Below, in pieces: positions 48,756 to 58,700 of a stretch of DNA of 64,000 nt. Numbering within the stretch: the stretch's first letter is position 1; each line of letters starts with the position of its first letter. Position numbers and translations under genes: made by a program. The notes under the pieces are model-generated. The model was not told where the DNA came from and ran no database searches. It worked only from the letters and a program-made list of their open reading frames with translations. The stretch comes from CAWJPW01 sp963844845 (GTDB taxonomy: Bacteria > Acidobacteriota > Thermoanaerobaculia > Thermoanaerobaculales > Sulfomarinibacteraceae), in NCBI GenBank assembly GCA_963844845.1, contig CAWJPW010000005.1, forward strand, positions 190,652 to 254,651, written 5' to 3'.

Positions 48756-51170
48756 GTGTCGCTGGACGTCGATCTCGAGGCCCGCCGGGTGCGGGCCAGC
48801 GTTCGCGACCTCCTGGGCGAGGGGGCGCAACGCGTCATCGGGCTCTCAGGGGGAGGCCTGTCGAGGCTGTGGATTGGGCAGGAGCTGCACCGCCGGGTGC
48901 AGGCGAGCCTGGCTGCTGCGGAGCGAGGCTACCGCAGCGAGGTCCCTGCCGCGGCCACGTTCCAGCTGGACGGGTGGACTCTCGAGCTGGAGGGCCGGGC
49001 CGATGGACTGCTGGCGCGCGATGGACTCGTCGTCCGGGTGGACGAGATCAAGACGCTCCACTTCGCCGTCGATCTCTACAACCTGTACGCCAACGAGCGG
49101 CTCGAGCGCTTCCGGCAGCAGGCGCGGCTGTACGCCCTCATGCTCTCCCCCGCCGAGGCCCCGGCTGCGGTGCGTCTCATTCTGGTGGACATCGTTTCCG
49201 GCGATGAGCGGATCGAGGATGTCCCGTTCAGCCCGGACGCCTCCCTCGCCTTCCTGCGCCAGCAGGTCCATCGCCTCCTCGCGGCGGAGCAACGACGAGT
49301 CGCACGCCTGGCGGAGCTGCGCATCACTGCCGCCGCGCTTCCCTTCCCTCACCCGGAGCCGCGCCCGCTGCAGCTCACCGTCGGCGAGGCGGTCGACAGC
49401 GCCCTGGCGGCCGGCCGGCACCTCCTCCTGGCGGCGCCCACAGGCACCGGTAAGACGGCGGCGGTCCTCCATCCCGCCCTCCGGGCCGCGCTGGCTCGCG
49501 GGCGTCGGCTCTACGTCCTCACCGCGAAGACCCTGCAGCAGCAGCTCGCGGTCGAGACTCTCCGCTCCATGCAGCGCCACGGCGCACGCTTTCGCAGCCT
49601 GCAGCTGCGCTCCAAGGCGAAGATGTGCATCAACTCCGAAATGGTGTGCCACGAGGAGTTCTGCCCTTACGCGCGCGATTACGCCCTCAAGCTGGTCCGC
49701 TCCGGCCTGCTGCCGACGCTGCTCGCCAGCGACCACGTCGATCCCGACGTGGTGCTCGACGCGGCCCGCCAGCACGAGGTCTGCCCCTTCGAGGTGACCC
49801 TCGACCTGCTCGCCGACATGGACGTCGTCGTGTGCGACTACAACTACGTCTTCGACCCCACCATCGGCCTCGCCGCCCTGCTCCACGAGGGGGCCCTGCG
49901 GCACGCGATCCTGGTCGTCGACGAGGCCCACAACTTGGTGGAGCGCAGCCGGGAGTACTACTCGCCCGCTCTCACCGAGGCGATGCTGCGCCGCGCTGAG
50001 GCGTTTCTCGCCGCGCGCACGGCGCCGGTCTTCCGGCGCCTGGCCGAGCTGGTTGCGACCCTCGCCGAGCTGCTGCACACGACCGTGGCCGACGCCTTGG
50101 AGGAGGCGACCCAGGAGGACGCCGTCGTGGAGCTTCCGGGCGCCGACCTGGCCGACCTTCGGCTCGCTCTCGACGCCGCAATGCTGCAGTACTTCCTCTA
50201 CAAGCGGGAGCACGAGCTGTGGCTCGCTGACGATCCCCCCATGGAGGTCTTCCTCACGCTCACCCGCTTCCATCGAGTGCTGAGCCTGGGCGGCGACGAG
50301 TTCGTGCACCTCGCCTCCCGCGGTGGCGCCGAGGGCGAGCGCATCCGCATCGTGTGCCGCGACGCCTCGCGGTTCATCGGCGAGATCCTCGAGGAGAGCG
50401 CCGGGGTCGTCGCCATGTCGGCAACCCTGGAGCCTTTCGAGTTCTACCACGACGTCCTCGGCTTCGACCGTCATCGCACCGATACACTGCGGGTGCCCTC
50501 GCCGTTCCCCCCCTCGCACCGCCTCGTCCTTGCCATCGACGAGGTGGACACGAGCTACCGCCGCCGCGCCGCCCACTACGACGACATCGCTCGTTGGGTG
50601 GGCGGCCTCGCTCCGCCCGGTCACAACGTGCTGGCATTGTTCCCGAGCTACGCCTTCCTGCGCCAGGTGCACGACCGTCTCCCCCCCACCCCACACCATG
50701 TTCTGGTACAGGAGCCCGGCTCCAGCGACGCAGTGCAGCGGCGCTTCCTCGCGGCCCTGTCCAACGGCGAGGCCCACCTGGTGCTTGCGGTGCTGGGAGG
50801 CGTCTTCGCCGAAGGAGTCGACTACCCAGGCGAGATGCTGTCACAGGTGATCGTGGTGTCGCCGGGCCTGCCGCAGTACAACGCCGAGCGCGAGCTCCTC
50901 AAGGCCTTCTACCAGGAGCGCTACGGCCGTGGTTTCGAGTACGCCTACCTCATCCCTGGCCTGACCCGGGTGGTACAAGCGGCCGGGAGGCTGATCCGTT
51001 CCGAGACCGATCGCGGCGTCATCGCCCTGGTGTGCAGGCGCTTCCTCCAACCGCAGATGGTCAGGCTCCTGCCCCCCGACTGGGTCGACGGCGACGCCGA
51101 GAGCCTTCGCCTTGCGGACCCCATTGCCGCCGTGCGCGCGTTCTTCGGTGACGATCGAGCGGGCTCTTGA
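48756..51170 (+). CDS. PD-(D/E)XK nuclease fused to an XPD/DinG-type Fe-S helicase
   Basis: An 804-residue protein. The N-terminal about 190 residues look like a RecB/Cas4-type nuclease: LEGRADGLLARDGLVVRVDEIKT gives the D...E-x-K active site, and FRQQARLYALM is the family's QxxxY helix. The rest is an SF2 XPD/DinG helicase: Walker A AAPTGTGKTAAVL, four cysteines spaced for a [4Fe-4S] cluster (KMCINSEMVCHEEFCPYARDY and HEVCPFE), DEAH box VVDEAHNLVERS, MSATLEP, and motif VI RVVQAAGRLIRSETDRG. It would unwind DNA 5' to 3' and cleave single strands, as in Dna2-like repair enzymes. No CRISPR locus is near. Confidence 0.88.
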   Translation: MSLDVDLEARRVRASVRDLLGEGAQRVIGLSGGGLSRLWIGQELHRRVQASLAAAERGYRSEVPAAATFQLDGWTLELEGRADGLLARDGLVVRVDEIKTLHFAVDLYNLYANERLERFRQQARLYALMLSPAEAPAAVRLILVDIVSGDERIEDVPFSPDASLAFLRQQVHRLLAAEQRRVARLAELRITAAALPFPHPEPRPLQLTVGEAVDSALAAGRHLLLAAPTGTGKTAAVLHPALRAALARGRRLYVLTAKTLQQQLAVETLRSMQRHGARFRSLQLRSKAKMCINSEMVCHEEFCPYARDYALKLVRSGLLPTLLASDHVDPDVVLDAARQHEVCPFEVTLDLLADMDVVVCDYNYVFDPTIGLAALLHEGALRHAILVVDEAHNLVERSREYYSPALTEAMLRRAEAFLAARTAPVFRRLAELVATLAELLHTTVADALEEATQEDAVVELPGADLADLRLALDAAMLQYFLYKREHELWLADDPPMEVFLTLTRFHRVLSLGGDEFVHLASRGGAEGERIRIVCRDASRFIGEILEESAGVVAMSATLEPFEFYHDVLGFDRHRTDTLRVPSPFPPSHRLVLAIDEVDTSYRRRAAHYDDIARWVGGLAPPGHNVLALFPSYAFLRQVHDRLPPTPHHVLVQEPGSSDAVQRRFLAALSNGEAHLVLAVLGGVFAEGVDYPGEMLSQVIVVSPGLPQYNAERELLKAFYQERYGRGFEYAYLIPGLTRVVQAAGRLIRSETDRGVIALVCRRFLQPQMVRLLPPDWVDGDAESLRLADPIAAVRAFFGDDRAGS

Positions 51171-51296
51171 GCGTGCGATCAGTCGCGACGAGAAGACGAG
51201 AACGGGTGCTGACCGCACGTCGTCGGGCCCAGCGCGGGGGAAGAGCGATGCCGGGCAGCGGCGATGGCCGGCGCGTGGGCCTCGCCTCTGCCGCCC

Positions 51297-52817
51297 TCAG
51301 TCCCTGTCCGCCAGCTCGATCCCGATATCCTGGGGCAGCACCCAAGCGCCTCCCCGCGCCTGGAGCGTGAAGGGACGTCGCACCAAGCTGAGTCGGACCC
51401 GATGGTAGAGGGGAAGGTAGGGGCGGTCGAGGGCCACCCGCGTGAGCGCCTTGCGAAGCAGCTCGAGACGGCGCGACGAGCGCGGCTCAGTGGCCGCCTC
51501 CTCCAGCCAGCGATCGACCTGGACGTTGGAGTACCCGGTACCATTCTGCAGGCCGAAGCGGCGCTTCGCCTCCCGCGTATGCACCACCCCGTCCAAGAAG
51601 TCCGAAGCATCCGCGAAGGGGAAGTTCCAACCGAACAGGGCGATGTCGCCGTCGCCAGCCATCAGCCGCCGGTAGAAAGTGTCCCACGGGTAGGCCACCG
51701 GCCGCACTCGCAACCCGACCCGGGCCAGGCTCGCCGCCACGAAGTCCAGCGCCTGCTGCGGCACCCCGGCATGATCGAGCGCGAGCTCCACGTCGGCGCC
51801 CACTCCGGCCTCGTTGAGGAGCCGGCGTGCGCGCTCCGGGTCGGCGGCGCTGAGTCGGCCGGTTGGGCTGAATCCGAAGACCTCGGCCGGGATCACCGAG
51901 ACCGCCGGCTCGGCGTCACCATCTGCGTAGGCGGCCTGAACCAGCTCCCGCCGGTCGATGGCCGCGTCAATGGCCTCGCGAACCCTGGGATCACTGAGCG
52001 GCCAGTGTTGCACGTTGAGTCCGAGGAGAGTGGTCGCCAGCGAGGGCGCTCGCACCACCTGCCACTCGCCTCCGAGGTGATGCGACCGCACGAAGTCGAT
52101 GGAGGCCCTGGCAATGATGTCCAGGCCGCCCTCCCGGATGGCAGAGATCGTGTCCTCGGCACCCACGAACAGCACCCTCACCCGCTCCACCGCGGGAGGT
52201 GCTCCCCAGTAGCCGTGCCAGCGCTCGAGGAGCACCGGCCCATCCACCGTCCCGGCCCGCCACACGTACGGCCCCGTCCCCAGGGGCAGCGAAGGGCTGC
52301 GGCCGTAGGGCACGATGGGGGCCATGGCGAGACGAGTCAGGAGCAGCGGGAAGGCCGCCTTGGTGATGACCTCGACCACGTCCGACGTGCCCTCTGCCTG
52401 ACGGACATCGGCCACCGCCGTGAGGTAGCTGGCCACCGCCGAGTCCTCATCCCAACAGGCACGGCGTAGCGAGCCGACGACGTCCTTGACCGTAAGCTCG
52501 CGGCCGTCGTGGAAGCGCACACCGTGCCGCAGCGTGAAGCGCCACGTCGTGGAGTCGGGCGTGTCCCAGCGCTCGGCCAGGTCTGGCTCCACCTCGAGAT
52601 CCGGTGACAGCGTCACCAGCGGCTCGTACACTGCGAACAGCAGGGAGCGGGTCACGGCGTCGTCGTGGGCATGAGGATCCAGGGTCACGATCCCGGTGGG
52701 ATAGGCCAGCCGAACCTCGTCCGGAGGCGGGGCGGCGCGATGGCATGCCGACAGCAACACGACGAGCATCGCGACACCGATAACGGTACAACGCCCCTTG
52801 CCTGAGCTTCGAAGCAT
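51297..52817 (-). CDS. Peptide/nickel-type ABC transporter substrate-binding lipoprotein
   Basis: A 506-residue SBP family 5 protein. Lipobox: AMLVVLLSACH (Cys near residue 25). Body: LAYPTGIVTLDPHAHDDAVTRS, YEPLVTLSPDLEVEPDLAERW, the signature WRFTLRHGVRFHDGRELTVKDVV, and LPLGTGPYVWR. It would deliver peptides or a similar ligand to an ABC importer, but no permease or ATPase gene is adjacent, so it is an orphan here. ATG 52817 lies 7 nt after TAGACT. The 126-bp gap before it (51171-51296) holds nothing visible. Confidence 0.88.
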   Translation of the reverse strand: MLRSSGKGRCTVIGVAMLVVLLSACHRAAPPPDEVRLAYPTGIVTLDPHAHDDAVTRSLLFAVYEPLVTLSPDLEVEPDLAERWDTPDSTTWRFTLRHGVRFHDGRELTVKDVVGSLRRACWDEDSAVASYLTAVADVRQAEGTSDVVEVITKAAFPLLLTRLAMAPIVPYGRSPSLPLGTGPYVWRAGTVDGPVLLERWHGYWGAPPAVERVRVLFVGAEDTISAIREGGLDIIARASIDFVRSHHLGGEWQVVRAPSLATTLLGLNVQHWPLSDPRVREAIDAAIDRRELVQAAYADGDAEPAVSVIPAEVFGFSPTGRLSAADPERARRLLNEAGVGADVELALDHAGVPQQALDFVAASLARVGLRVRPVAYPWDTFYRRLMAGDGDIALFGWNFPFADASDFLDGVVHTREAKRRFGLQNGTGYSNVQVDRWLEEAATEPRSSRRLELLRKALTRVALDRPYLPLYHRVRLSLVRRPFTLQARGGAWVLPQDIGIELADRD

Positions 52818-52824
52818 CGCTATC

Positions 52825-52830
52825 AGTCTA
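52825..52830 (-). promoter_or_regulatory. -10 box TAGACT seven bases before ATG 52817 (leaderless)
   Basis: On the minus strand TAGACT, then GATAGCG, then ATG. No Shine-Dalgarno. Confidence 0.5.
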
Positions 52831-52900
52831 CCTCGAGACGGCGCCAGGGCGCCGTGCCCCGCCCCTGCGAGGACGTTACAATCACCCCGAAGGAGGTTCC

Positions 52901-53320
52901 ATGCGCAGCATCCTTCTCGCGGCGATGACGGTCCTGCCCCTGCTCGCCATCCTCAATCTCGCGCGCTCCACCACGAGCCTCCGCGCCTTTCAACGCCAGG
53001 TCCCTGCCCTGCGCTCCACGCACGACGTCGAGCGCTTCAAGGAACTGGCGGCGCAGCAGATGTACGCTGCGTTGCTGCAGATCGGCCTGCTCGGGCTGCC
53101 CGTCGTGATCCTCCTCGTGGGCGTCGCCGGCAAGATCCTGCTTCCTGCCGACGCCTTGCTCTTCCTGCTCGTACCCTCCCTGGTGATCCTGGTCGTCGCC
53201 TCGCGGCTCCGGGGGTTGGAGAGGGCGGTGAAGTCCACACCGGCGGCCGACGACGAGCTCGCGCGCCAGCGCGACGCCGTCGTCACCACGTGGATGAAGA
53301 AGGCGGTTCCGGACTGGTGA
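52901..53320 (+). CDS. Small membrane protein of unknown function
   Basis: A 139-residue protein with an N-terminal hydrophobic segment (MRSILLAAMTVLPLLAILNLA), a short charged helix (DVERFKELAAQQM), then two further membrane segments (ALLQIGLLGLPVVILLVGV, ALLFLLVPSLVILVVA) and a charged tail. GGAGG stands four bases before the ATG, so translation is well supported. I recognise no family. It lies just before the MFS gene, with a 25-bp gap. Confidence 0.6.
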   Translation: MRSILLAAMTVLPLLAILNLARSTTSLRAFQRQVPALRSTHDVERFKELAAQQMYAALLQIGLLGLPVVILLVGVAGKILLPADALLFLLVPSLVILVVASRLRGLERAVKSTPAADDELARQRDAVVTTWMKKAVPDW

Positions 53321-53345
53321 CGACGACTCACGTGTTGGGGGCCGG

Positions 53346-54644
53346 GTGGGCTCTCCCGTGACCTCCCTACGGCCTGCGAAACCGGTGGGCTACGCCGCCC
53401 TCCTGGGCGGCAACCCCGACTTCCGCAACCTCTGGCTCGGCCAGATCGTCAGCCTGTTCGGTGACTGGTTCACGTTCGTCGCCTCAGCCACTCTGGTGGC
53501 CGAGCTCACCGGCTCGGGCCTGGCGGTGGGTGGGCTGTTCGTTGCCCGCATGCTGCCGCCCTTCCTGGTCAGCCCGGTGGCGGGCGTCGTGGCCGACCGC
53601 GTCGACCGGCGCCGACTGCTCATCGCCACCGACCTGATCCGGGCGGTTCTCGTCCTCGGCTTCCTTCTCGTCCGTCAGCCTGCGCAGGTGTGGCTGCTCT
53701 ACGCCCTCACCGCCCTGCAGCTCGCGGCCAGCGGCTTCTTCTTCCCGGCCCGCAACGCCATCCTCCCCGCCCTGGTCCGCGACCACGAGCTCGGCACCGC
53801 CAACGCCCTGTCGGCTACGACCTGGTCGGTGATGCTCGCCTTGGGCGCGGCGGCGGGGGGGGCGGCGGCGGGCGCCTTCGGTCCCCGTCCGGCCTTCGTC
53901 ATCGACTCGTTGAGCTACCTCGCATCGGCGGCCCTTCTCGCTCGCATCGGTGCGGACGTCCGGCCCGACACCGGGGGCGACCGCTCGCTCCGCGGTGCCC
54001 TGACGCAGTATGCGGACGGGCTGCGTTACCTCGCCCGACACCGCGAGGTCCTGTTCATCGCCCTTCACAAGGCAGCCTTCGCCCTCACCATGGGCGGCGC
54101 CCTTCAGGTCATCCAGGTGACCCTCGCGCAGCGCCGCTTCGTCATCGGGGAGGGAGGTGGTACGGCCCTCGGCCTCATGTACGCCGTGGCCGGCGTGGGC
54201 ACCGGCATCGGCCCACTCCTCGCCCACCGCCTGTCCCGCGACCGCGTCCCCTCGCTGCGCCGCGCCATTCTCGCGGCCTACCTCCTCACCGCTGCCGGGC
54301 TCGCGGTGATGGCGCCGCTGGCGAGCTTTGCCCTGGTCCTCCTGGGCATCTTCGTGCGCGGTCTGGGCGGCGGCATCAACTGGGTCGCCACCACCCACCT
54401 GCTCATGCGCCTCGTGCCCGACCGCGTGCGCGGGCGGGTATTCGCCACGGAGTTCGGGCTCTTCACCCTCGCGCAGGCGACCTCCACGGCGGTCGGCGGC
54501 TGGGCTCTCGACCACGCGGGCCTCTCCCTTTCTGCGATGCTCCTGGTCCTCGTCGCCGCCCTCCTGGTGCCCGCCATCCTGTGGGCCGTTTGGCTGGCGC
54601 GACACCCCGGTTGCGCCGAGGTCGACAGCCCCGTCGCTGATTGA
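53346..54644 (+). CDS. MFS transporter (EntS/MFS_3-type)
   Basis: A 432-residue major facilitator with 12 predicted helices. Opening FRNLWLGQIVSLFGDWFTFVA and the loop VVADRVDRRRLLIATD (motif A, D-R-x-D-R-R) are typical of MFS_3/EntS-like exporters. The second half repeats the pattern (HRLSRDRVPSLRRA). Substrate unknown. GTG 53346 follows a GGGGG stretch; GTG 53358 is an alternative. Confidence 0.85.
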   Translation: MGSPVTSLRPAKPVGYAALLGGNPDFRNLWLGQIVSLFGDWFTFVASATLVAELTGSGLAVGGLFVARMLPPFLVSPVAGVVADRVDRRRLLIATDLIRAVLVLGFLLVRQPAQVWLLYALTALQLAASGFFFPARNAILPALVRDHELGTANALSATTWSVMLALGAAAGGAAAGAFGPRPAFVIDSLSYLASAALLARIGADVRPDTGGDRSLRGALTQYADGLRYLARHREVLFIALHKAAFALTMGGALQVIQVTLAQRRFVIGEGGGTALGLMYAVAGVGTGIGPLLAHRLSRDRVPSLRRAILAAYLLTAAGLAVMAPLASFALVLLGIFVRGLGGGINWVATTHLLMRLVPDRVRGRVFATEFGLFTLAQATSTAVGGWALDHAGLSLSAMLLVLVAALLVPAILWAVWLARHPGCAEVDSPVAD

Positions 54645-54819
54645 CAGCGGTCGGGCCTGGCAACATGGATTTCCTGAGACCTCGGAGCGAGGCATGCCGA
54701 GCCCGGAGCCGACGCGGGCTCGAAGCCTACGAGCTCCGACCTCGTGATCGAGAGGCGTCTCCAAGATCGCCTGAGGAAGCGTTTCGTCGTTGCCCTGTTC
54801 TCCCTAGGCGGAGGCAGCC

Positions 54820-55503
54820 ATGATCGATCTCTACACCTGGTCCACGCCCAACGGCTACAAGGCGTCCATCGCCCTCGAGGAGATGGAGCTCGGATACCGG
54901 CCGATCCCCGTCAACATCGGCCGCGGCGAGCAGTTCACCCCCGAGTTCCTGGCCCTCAATCCCAACAACAAGGTCCCAACCATCGTCGACCATGACGGCC
55001 CGAGCGGCGCACCCTTCGCTGTCTTCGAGTCGGGAGCGATCCTCATCTACCTTGCCGAGAAGTGCGGGAGGCTCCTGCCCACCGAGCGCGCGGCGCGCTC
55101 GCGGGCGCTCCAGTGGCTGATGTTCCAGATGGCCAACGTCGGCCCCATGCTGGGCCAGGCACACCACTTCCGCGAGTACGCCCCCGAGCAGATCCCCTAT
55201 GCCATAGAGCGTTACACCAACGAGGCGCGCCGGATCTACCGGGTGCTCGACCGCCGCCTCGCCGACACCGAGTTCCTCGGCGGGGACTACTCCATCGCCG
55301 ACATCGCCACCTTCCCGTGGATCCGCTCCTCGACGAGCCACGGCCAGGTCCTGGAGGACCATCCCAACCTCGCGCGGTGGTTCGCCGCAGTCGCAACCCG
55401 TCCAGCCGTTCAGCGCGGTCTGGAAGTACCCGTCGGGGGGGCCTCGGCACCCATCGACGACGAGGCCCGCGAGCACCTCTTCGGCGCCGGCCAGTACCGG
55501 TGA
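54820..55503 (+). CDS. Glutathione S-transferase family protein (YfcG-like)
   Basis: A 227-residue GST. The N-terminal thioredoxin fold has YTWSTPNGYKASIALEEM, where the Thr/Asn in S-T-P-N-G are the typical nu-class (YfcG/YghU) active-site residues, NPNNKVPTIVD with the cis-Pro, and FESGAILIYLAEKC. The helical C-terminal domain has LGGDYSIADIATFPW. Nu-class enzymes act as disulfide-bond reductases using glutathione or a similar thiol. GGAGG lies five bases before ATG 54820. The 175 bp before the gene hold no other gene. Confidence 0.9.
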   Translation: MIDLYTWSTPNGYKASIALEEMELGYRPIPVNIGRGEQFTPEFLALNPNNKVPTIVDHDGPSGAPFAVFESGAILIYLAEKCGRLLPTERAARSRALQWLMFQMANVGPMLGQAHHFREYAPEQIPYAIERYTNEARRIYRVLDRRLADTEFLGGDYSIADIATFPWIRSSTSHGQVLEDHPNLARWFAAVATRPAVQRGLEVPVGGASAPIDDEAREHLFGAGQYR

Positions 55504-55728
55504 CGACCTGCGGTGGCCGCCCCTTCGTCCGGTGGCCGTCGCCTTTGCCTCGTGAGCACATCGGGAACCTGTCGGGCGCGCCTTTCGCGCGCCGAAGGCG
55601 GGCCGGCCTCCGGACCCCGACGAGCGAGCGCGGTGCTCCGTACACCGCAGAGAGGATCGCACGATACGAACGCGTCGGCGGCCCGGCCCGCGGGTCCCGA
55701 TTACTCTGGGGGAACGGAGGAGGGTTCG

Positions 55729-58700
55729 GTGCACCGACGAGCAGGCGAGAACCGGCATCTCGTGGTCGCCGCGGCATGTGCCGGACTGCTCGTCGGCCTG
55801 CTCGCCATCGCCCAGATCGATGACGGCTTCCAGCCCCATCGCGCCTGGCTCGACCTCGAGCATCCCGAGCGCTTCGCGATCGACCTCGGGGCAATCTCGC
55901 CCAGCCCCATCGCCTACTTCCAATGGCAAGGCCGCACGCCCCTGGTGCTCGATCTCGGCCTCCTTCGCCCCGGTGACCACCTCACGTTGAAGCTCCGCTC
56001 CGACAGCGTCCCGGTGACGGTGAACGTCGAGGTCGACGGCCGGCTCGCGGCAGCTCTGGCCGTAACCACCTCGTGGCAGCAGTTTGAAGCGCCCGTTGGT
56101 GCCGGCGGCGCAACCGTGACCTTGCATCAGACTGGATTCGCGCCCGCGCCCGTCCACGTGTCGCGCATCAGCGTCTCGAACATTCGCGGGGCGCTCGAGG
56201 GTCCAGCGCCGATCTGGTTCACCGACCACCACGCCTGGACCGGGCCGGTCCCGTTGGCCGCCGCAGGCCTCATGGCGTTGCTTGCAGTCCTCCTGGTGCT
56301 CGCGTGGGGGCGACACCGAGGCACGTGGGGTGGTCTGTGGCGCGTGACCCCCGCCCTTGTCGCCTTTACCGGCACCTTCCTGTGGTGGCAGGCCGGCGGC
56401 CACCGGCCGCACGTGTCGAGCGCCGCATTCCTCGCCTTCCTGCTGCTTCCCACGGTGGTAGCAGGCCTGGCGGCGGGCGCCCGCCGGCTGCGCCCGTTTC
56501 CGGGGGCTGTAGTACGGCGCGCCGCGGCAGCGGCGTCGGGGCCCGGGACATGGCTCACCGCGCCGCTCCTCGGCGAGCCTGCGGCAACCTCGCCACCCTC
56601 CTCGCGGCGCCCACTGGCGCTCCACCTCGGAATCACCGCGGTAGGTCTCGTCATCGTTGCGACGGTGACGGTTGGAGACTTCCGAGGCCCCGTGGTCGGC
56701 AACGGCGACCTCAACCAGTGGACCCACCAGGCGAGCTACCTCGCGCGCAACCTCACCTTTGGGCTCCTGCCTCACCTCGACCTGGTGAACGACCAGCTCT
56801 TCTATCCCTACGGCGGCGACAACGTCTACCAGCCCTGGGCGCTGGAGATGAACCTCGCCACCCTCATGGGTATCCGAGTTGCGCCGACCTGGGGCTGGCT
56901 GCAGCTGTACTTCCTCCTCACCCTGGCGATCACTGCGGTGGGCGGATACCTGCTCCTAGCGCCCGAGGTCGGGCCCCGACGTGCCTCCGCCGTCGCCCTC
57001 GCAGTAGCGTTCTGCAACTTCTACGCTCTCGGCAGGTTCCCGGGGCAGCTGGGCGTCGCCTGCGTGCACTGGACGACATTGAACCTCCTCGCCGATGCAG
57101 TGTTGGTGCGCCGCGTGGTGCAGAGGCGTCCGCTCGGCGCACGCTTCGTGGCGCTGCGCGTGCTTCTCTTGGTCCTCGCCCTGGGCCAGGACCTCAGCTA
57201 CGTCGCTGGAATCGCCCTCACGTCGTTCCTCGTCGTCAGCGTCTACCTGGCAGCTCTGGTCGCGGTGCGCTCCGGCTTCAGGCCGAGAAGGATCCGGGAG
57301 TGGCTGCTCCGGCAACACGCCGAGCTGACCGGCTCACTTCGTCGCCACCCGGTGCAGGTGGGGGCGATCCTCGCGGCCGCGGCGGCCGCCAGCTGGCTGT
57401 GGTTGCCGCTCACGCTCGATATCGTGCACGCCTCCGCGCTTTACGACTTCCACGGCGTACCCACCGGGTCGTGGTGGGCGAACCCCCTTCGCCTCATGGC
57501 GCCGGTGCTCCCGGGCGTGCAGGGATGGCTGGAGCGCAGTCTGGGCGACAGCCCGGCAGGTCTCTTTGCCGCCAGCCCCGGTCTCCTCTTCGTCCTTCCC
57601 GCCGCGGCCGCGGTCCTCGCCGCGTGGCGCCGGCGCTGGATGGAGCTCGCTCCCTTCATCGCCCTGCTCGTCCTCTTGCTCACCTTCCAGCCGACCCGAT
57701 TCACCCTGCTCAGGGTTCTCCCCTGGTGTGCGTTCGCCCGCGTCAGCGGACGGTTCTCCGTCGCCTACCCGACAATCCTCGCGATCCTCGCCCTGACGCT
57801 TCCACCGAGCCTGCTGCGCCGCCCATTCACCCGCGTTGCCGGGATCCTCCTGGTGCTTCTCGCCGCCGCCGAGATCACGACCGCGTACGCCTCGTGCTCG
57901 CGGTCCGAGGCGCTTGGCCTGACAGATCCGGCCTTTCGCCGTTTCGCGGCAACGATCCGCCACACCCCCGGTGAGGCGGTGCTGGACTGGCCCTTCTGCC
58001 TCGTGGGTGGCAACGGCGTGGGAGGCGACAGCACCGGTTCGTTCTACGGCCGACTCTCCGGCATCTCGGTGCTCCAGTCATTTCACGGCAAGAAGATCGT
58101 CGGCAAGTACTTCGGCCGCCTCCACCCGGACCAGCTCGAGCCCTACCTCTCGGCGGGCTGGGACCGCATGTTCATGCCCAACGACCTCAACAGCCACCGG
58201 GCGCGGCGCCAACGCCGCGACTTCACGCCCCAGCAGTGGGACTTCCTCCACGACTTCTTCACCGCCAACGACTTCTGCGGGATCATCCTGTACACCGATC
58301 TACTCCCACCCGAGACCGTCGCCGGCTTCCACCACCGCTTCGGCAATCCGGTGGCACGCTACGAGGGCCTCCAGTGGGGTCCCATGGAGTTCATCCCCAA
58401 GCCGGCCGCCCTGCGTACTCTGGTGAACCGGGAGCGCGGCCGCACTCTCCGCCTCGCCGACTTCGCCGTGGCCTGGAAGCCGGGGCTCCGGGTGAGCCCC
58501 CGCGATGCCACGGTGGCAGATTTCCTGCGCCGCGGCTGGGTCGACGACCACACCGAAGGCCCGGTCGCGGTCATCCGCTTCGCTCTCGCCCGGATCGAGC
58601 CCCTGGCTCTCACGATGAAGGTGAGGAGCTTCGGCCAGCAGCGGGTGATCGCCTCGCTCAACGGAGCGCCGCTGGGCCAGGTCGTCCTCCGAGGTGCGCC

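Noticed and set aside
48846..50777. A 643-codon minus-strand frame
   Set aside because: Antisense to the nuclease-helicase fusion; composition is typical of antisense translation.
48756..51170. Cas4-like nuclease as a sign of a CRISPR system
   Set aside because: I see no repeat-spacer array and no cas1/cas2 anywhere in the window; the nuclease domain is part of a repair-type helicase.
54727..56775. A 682-codon minus-strand frame
   Set aside because: Antisense to the GST and giant membrane protein genes.
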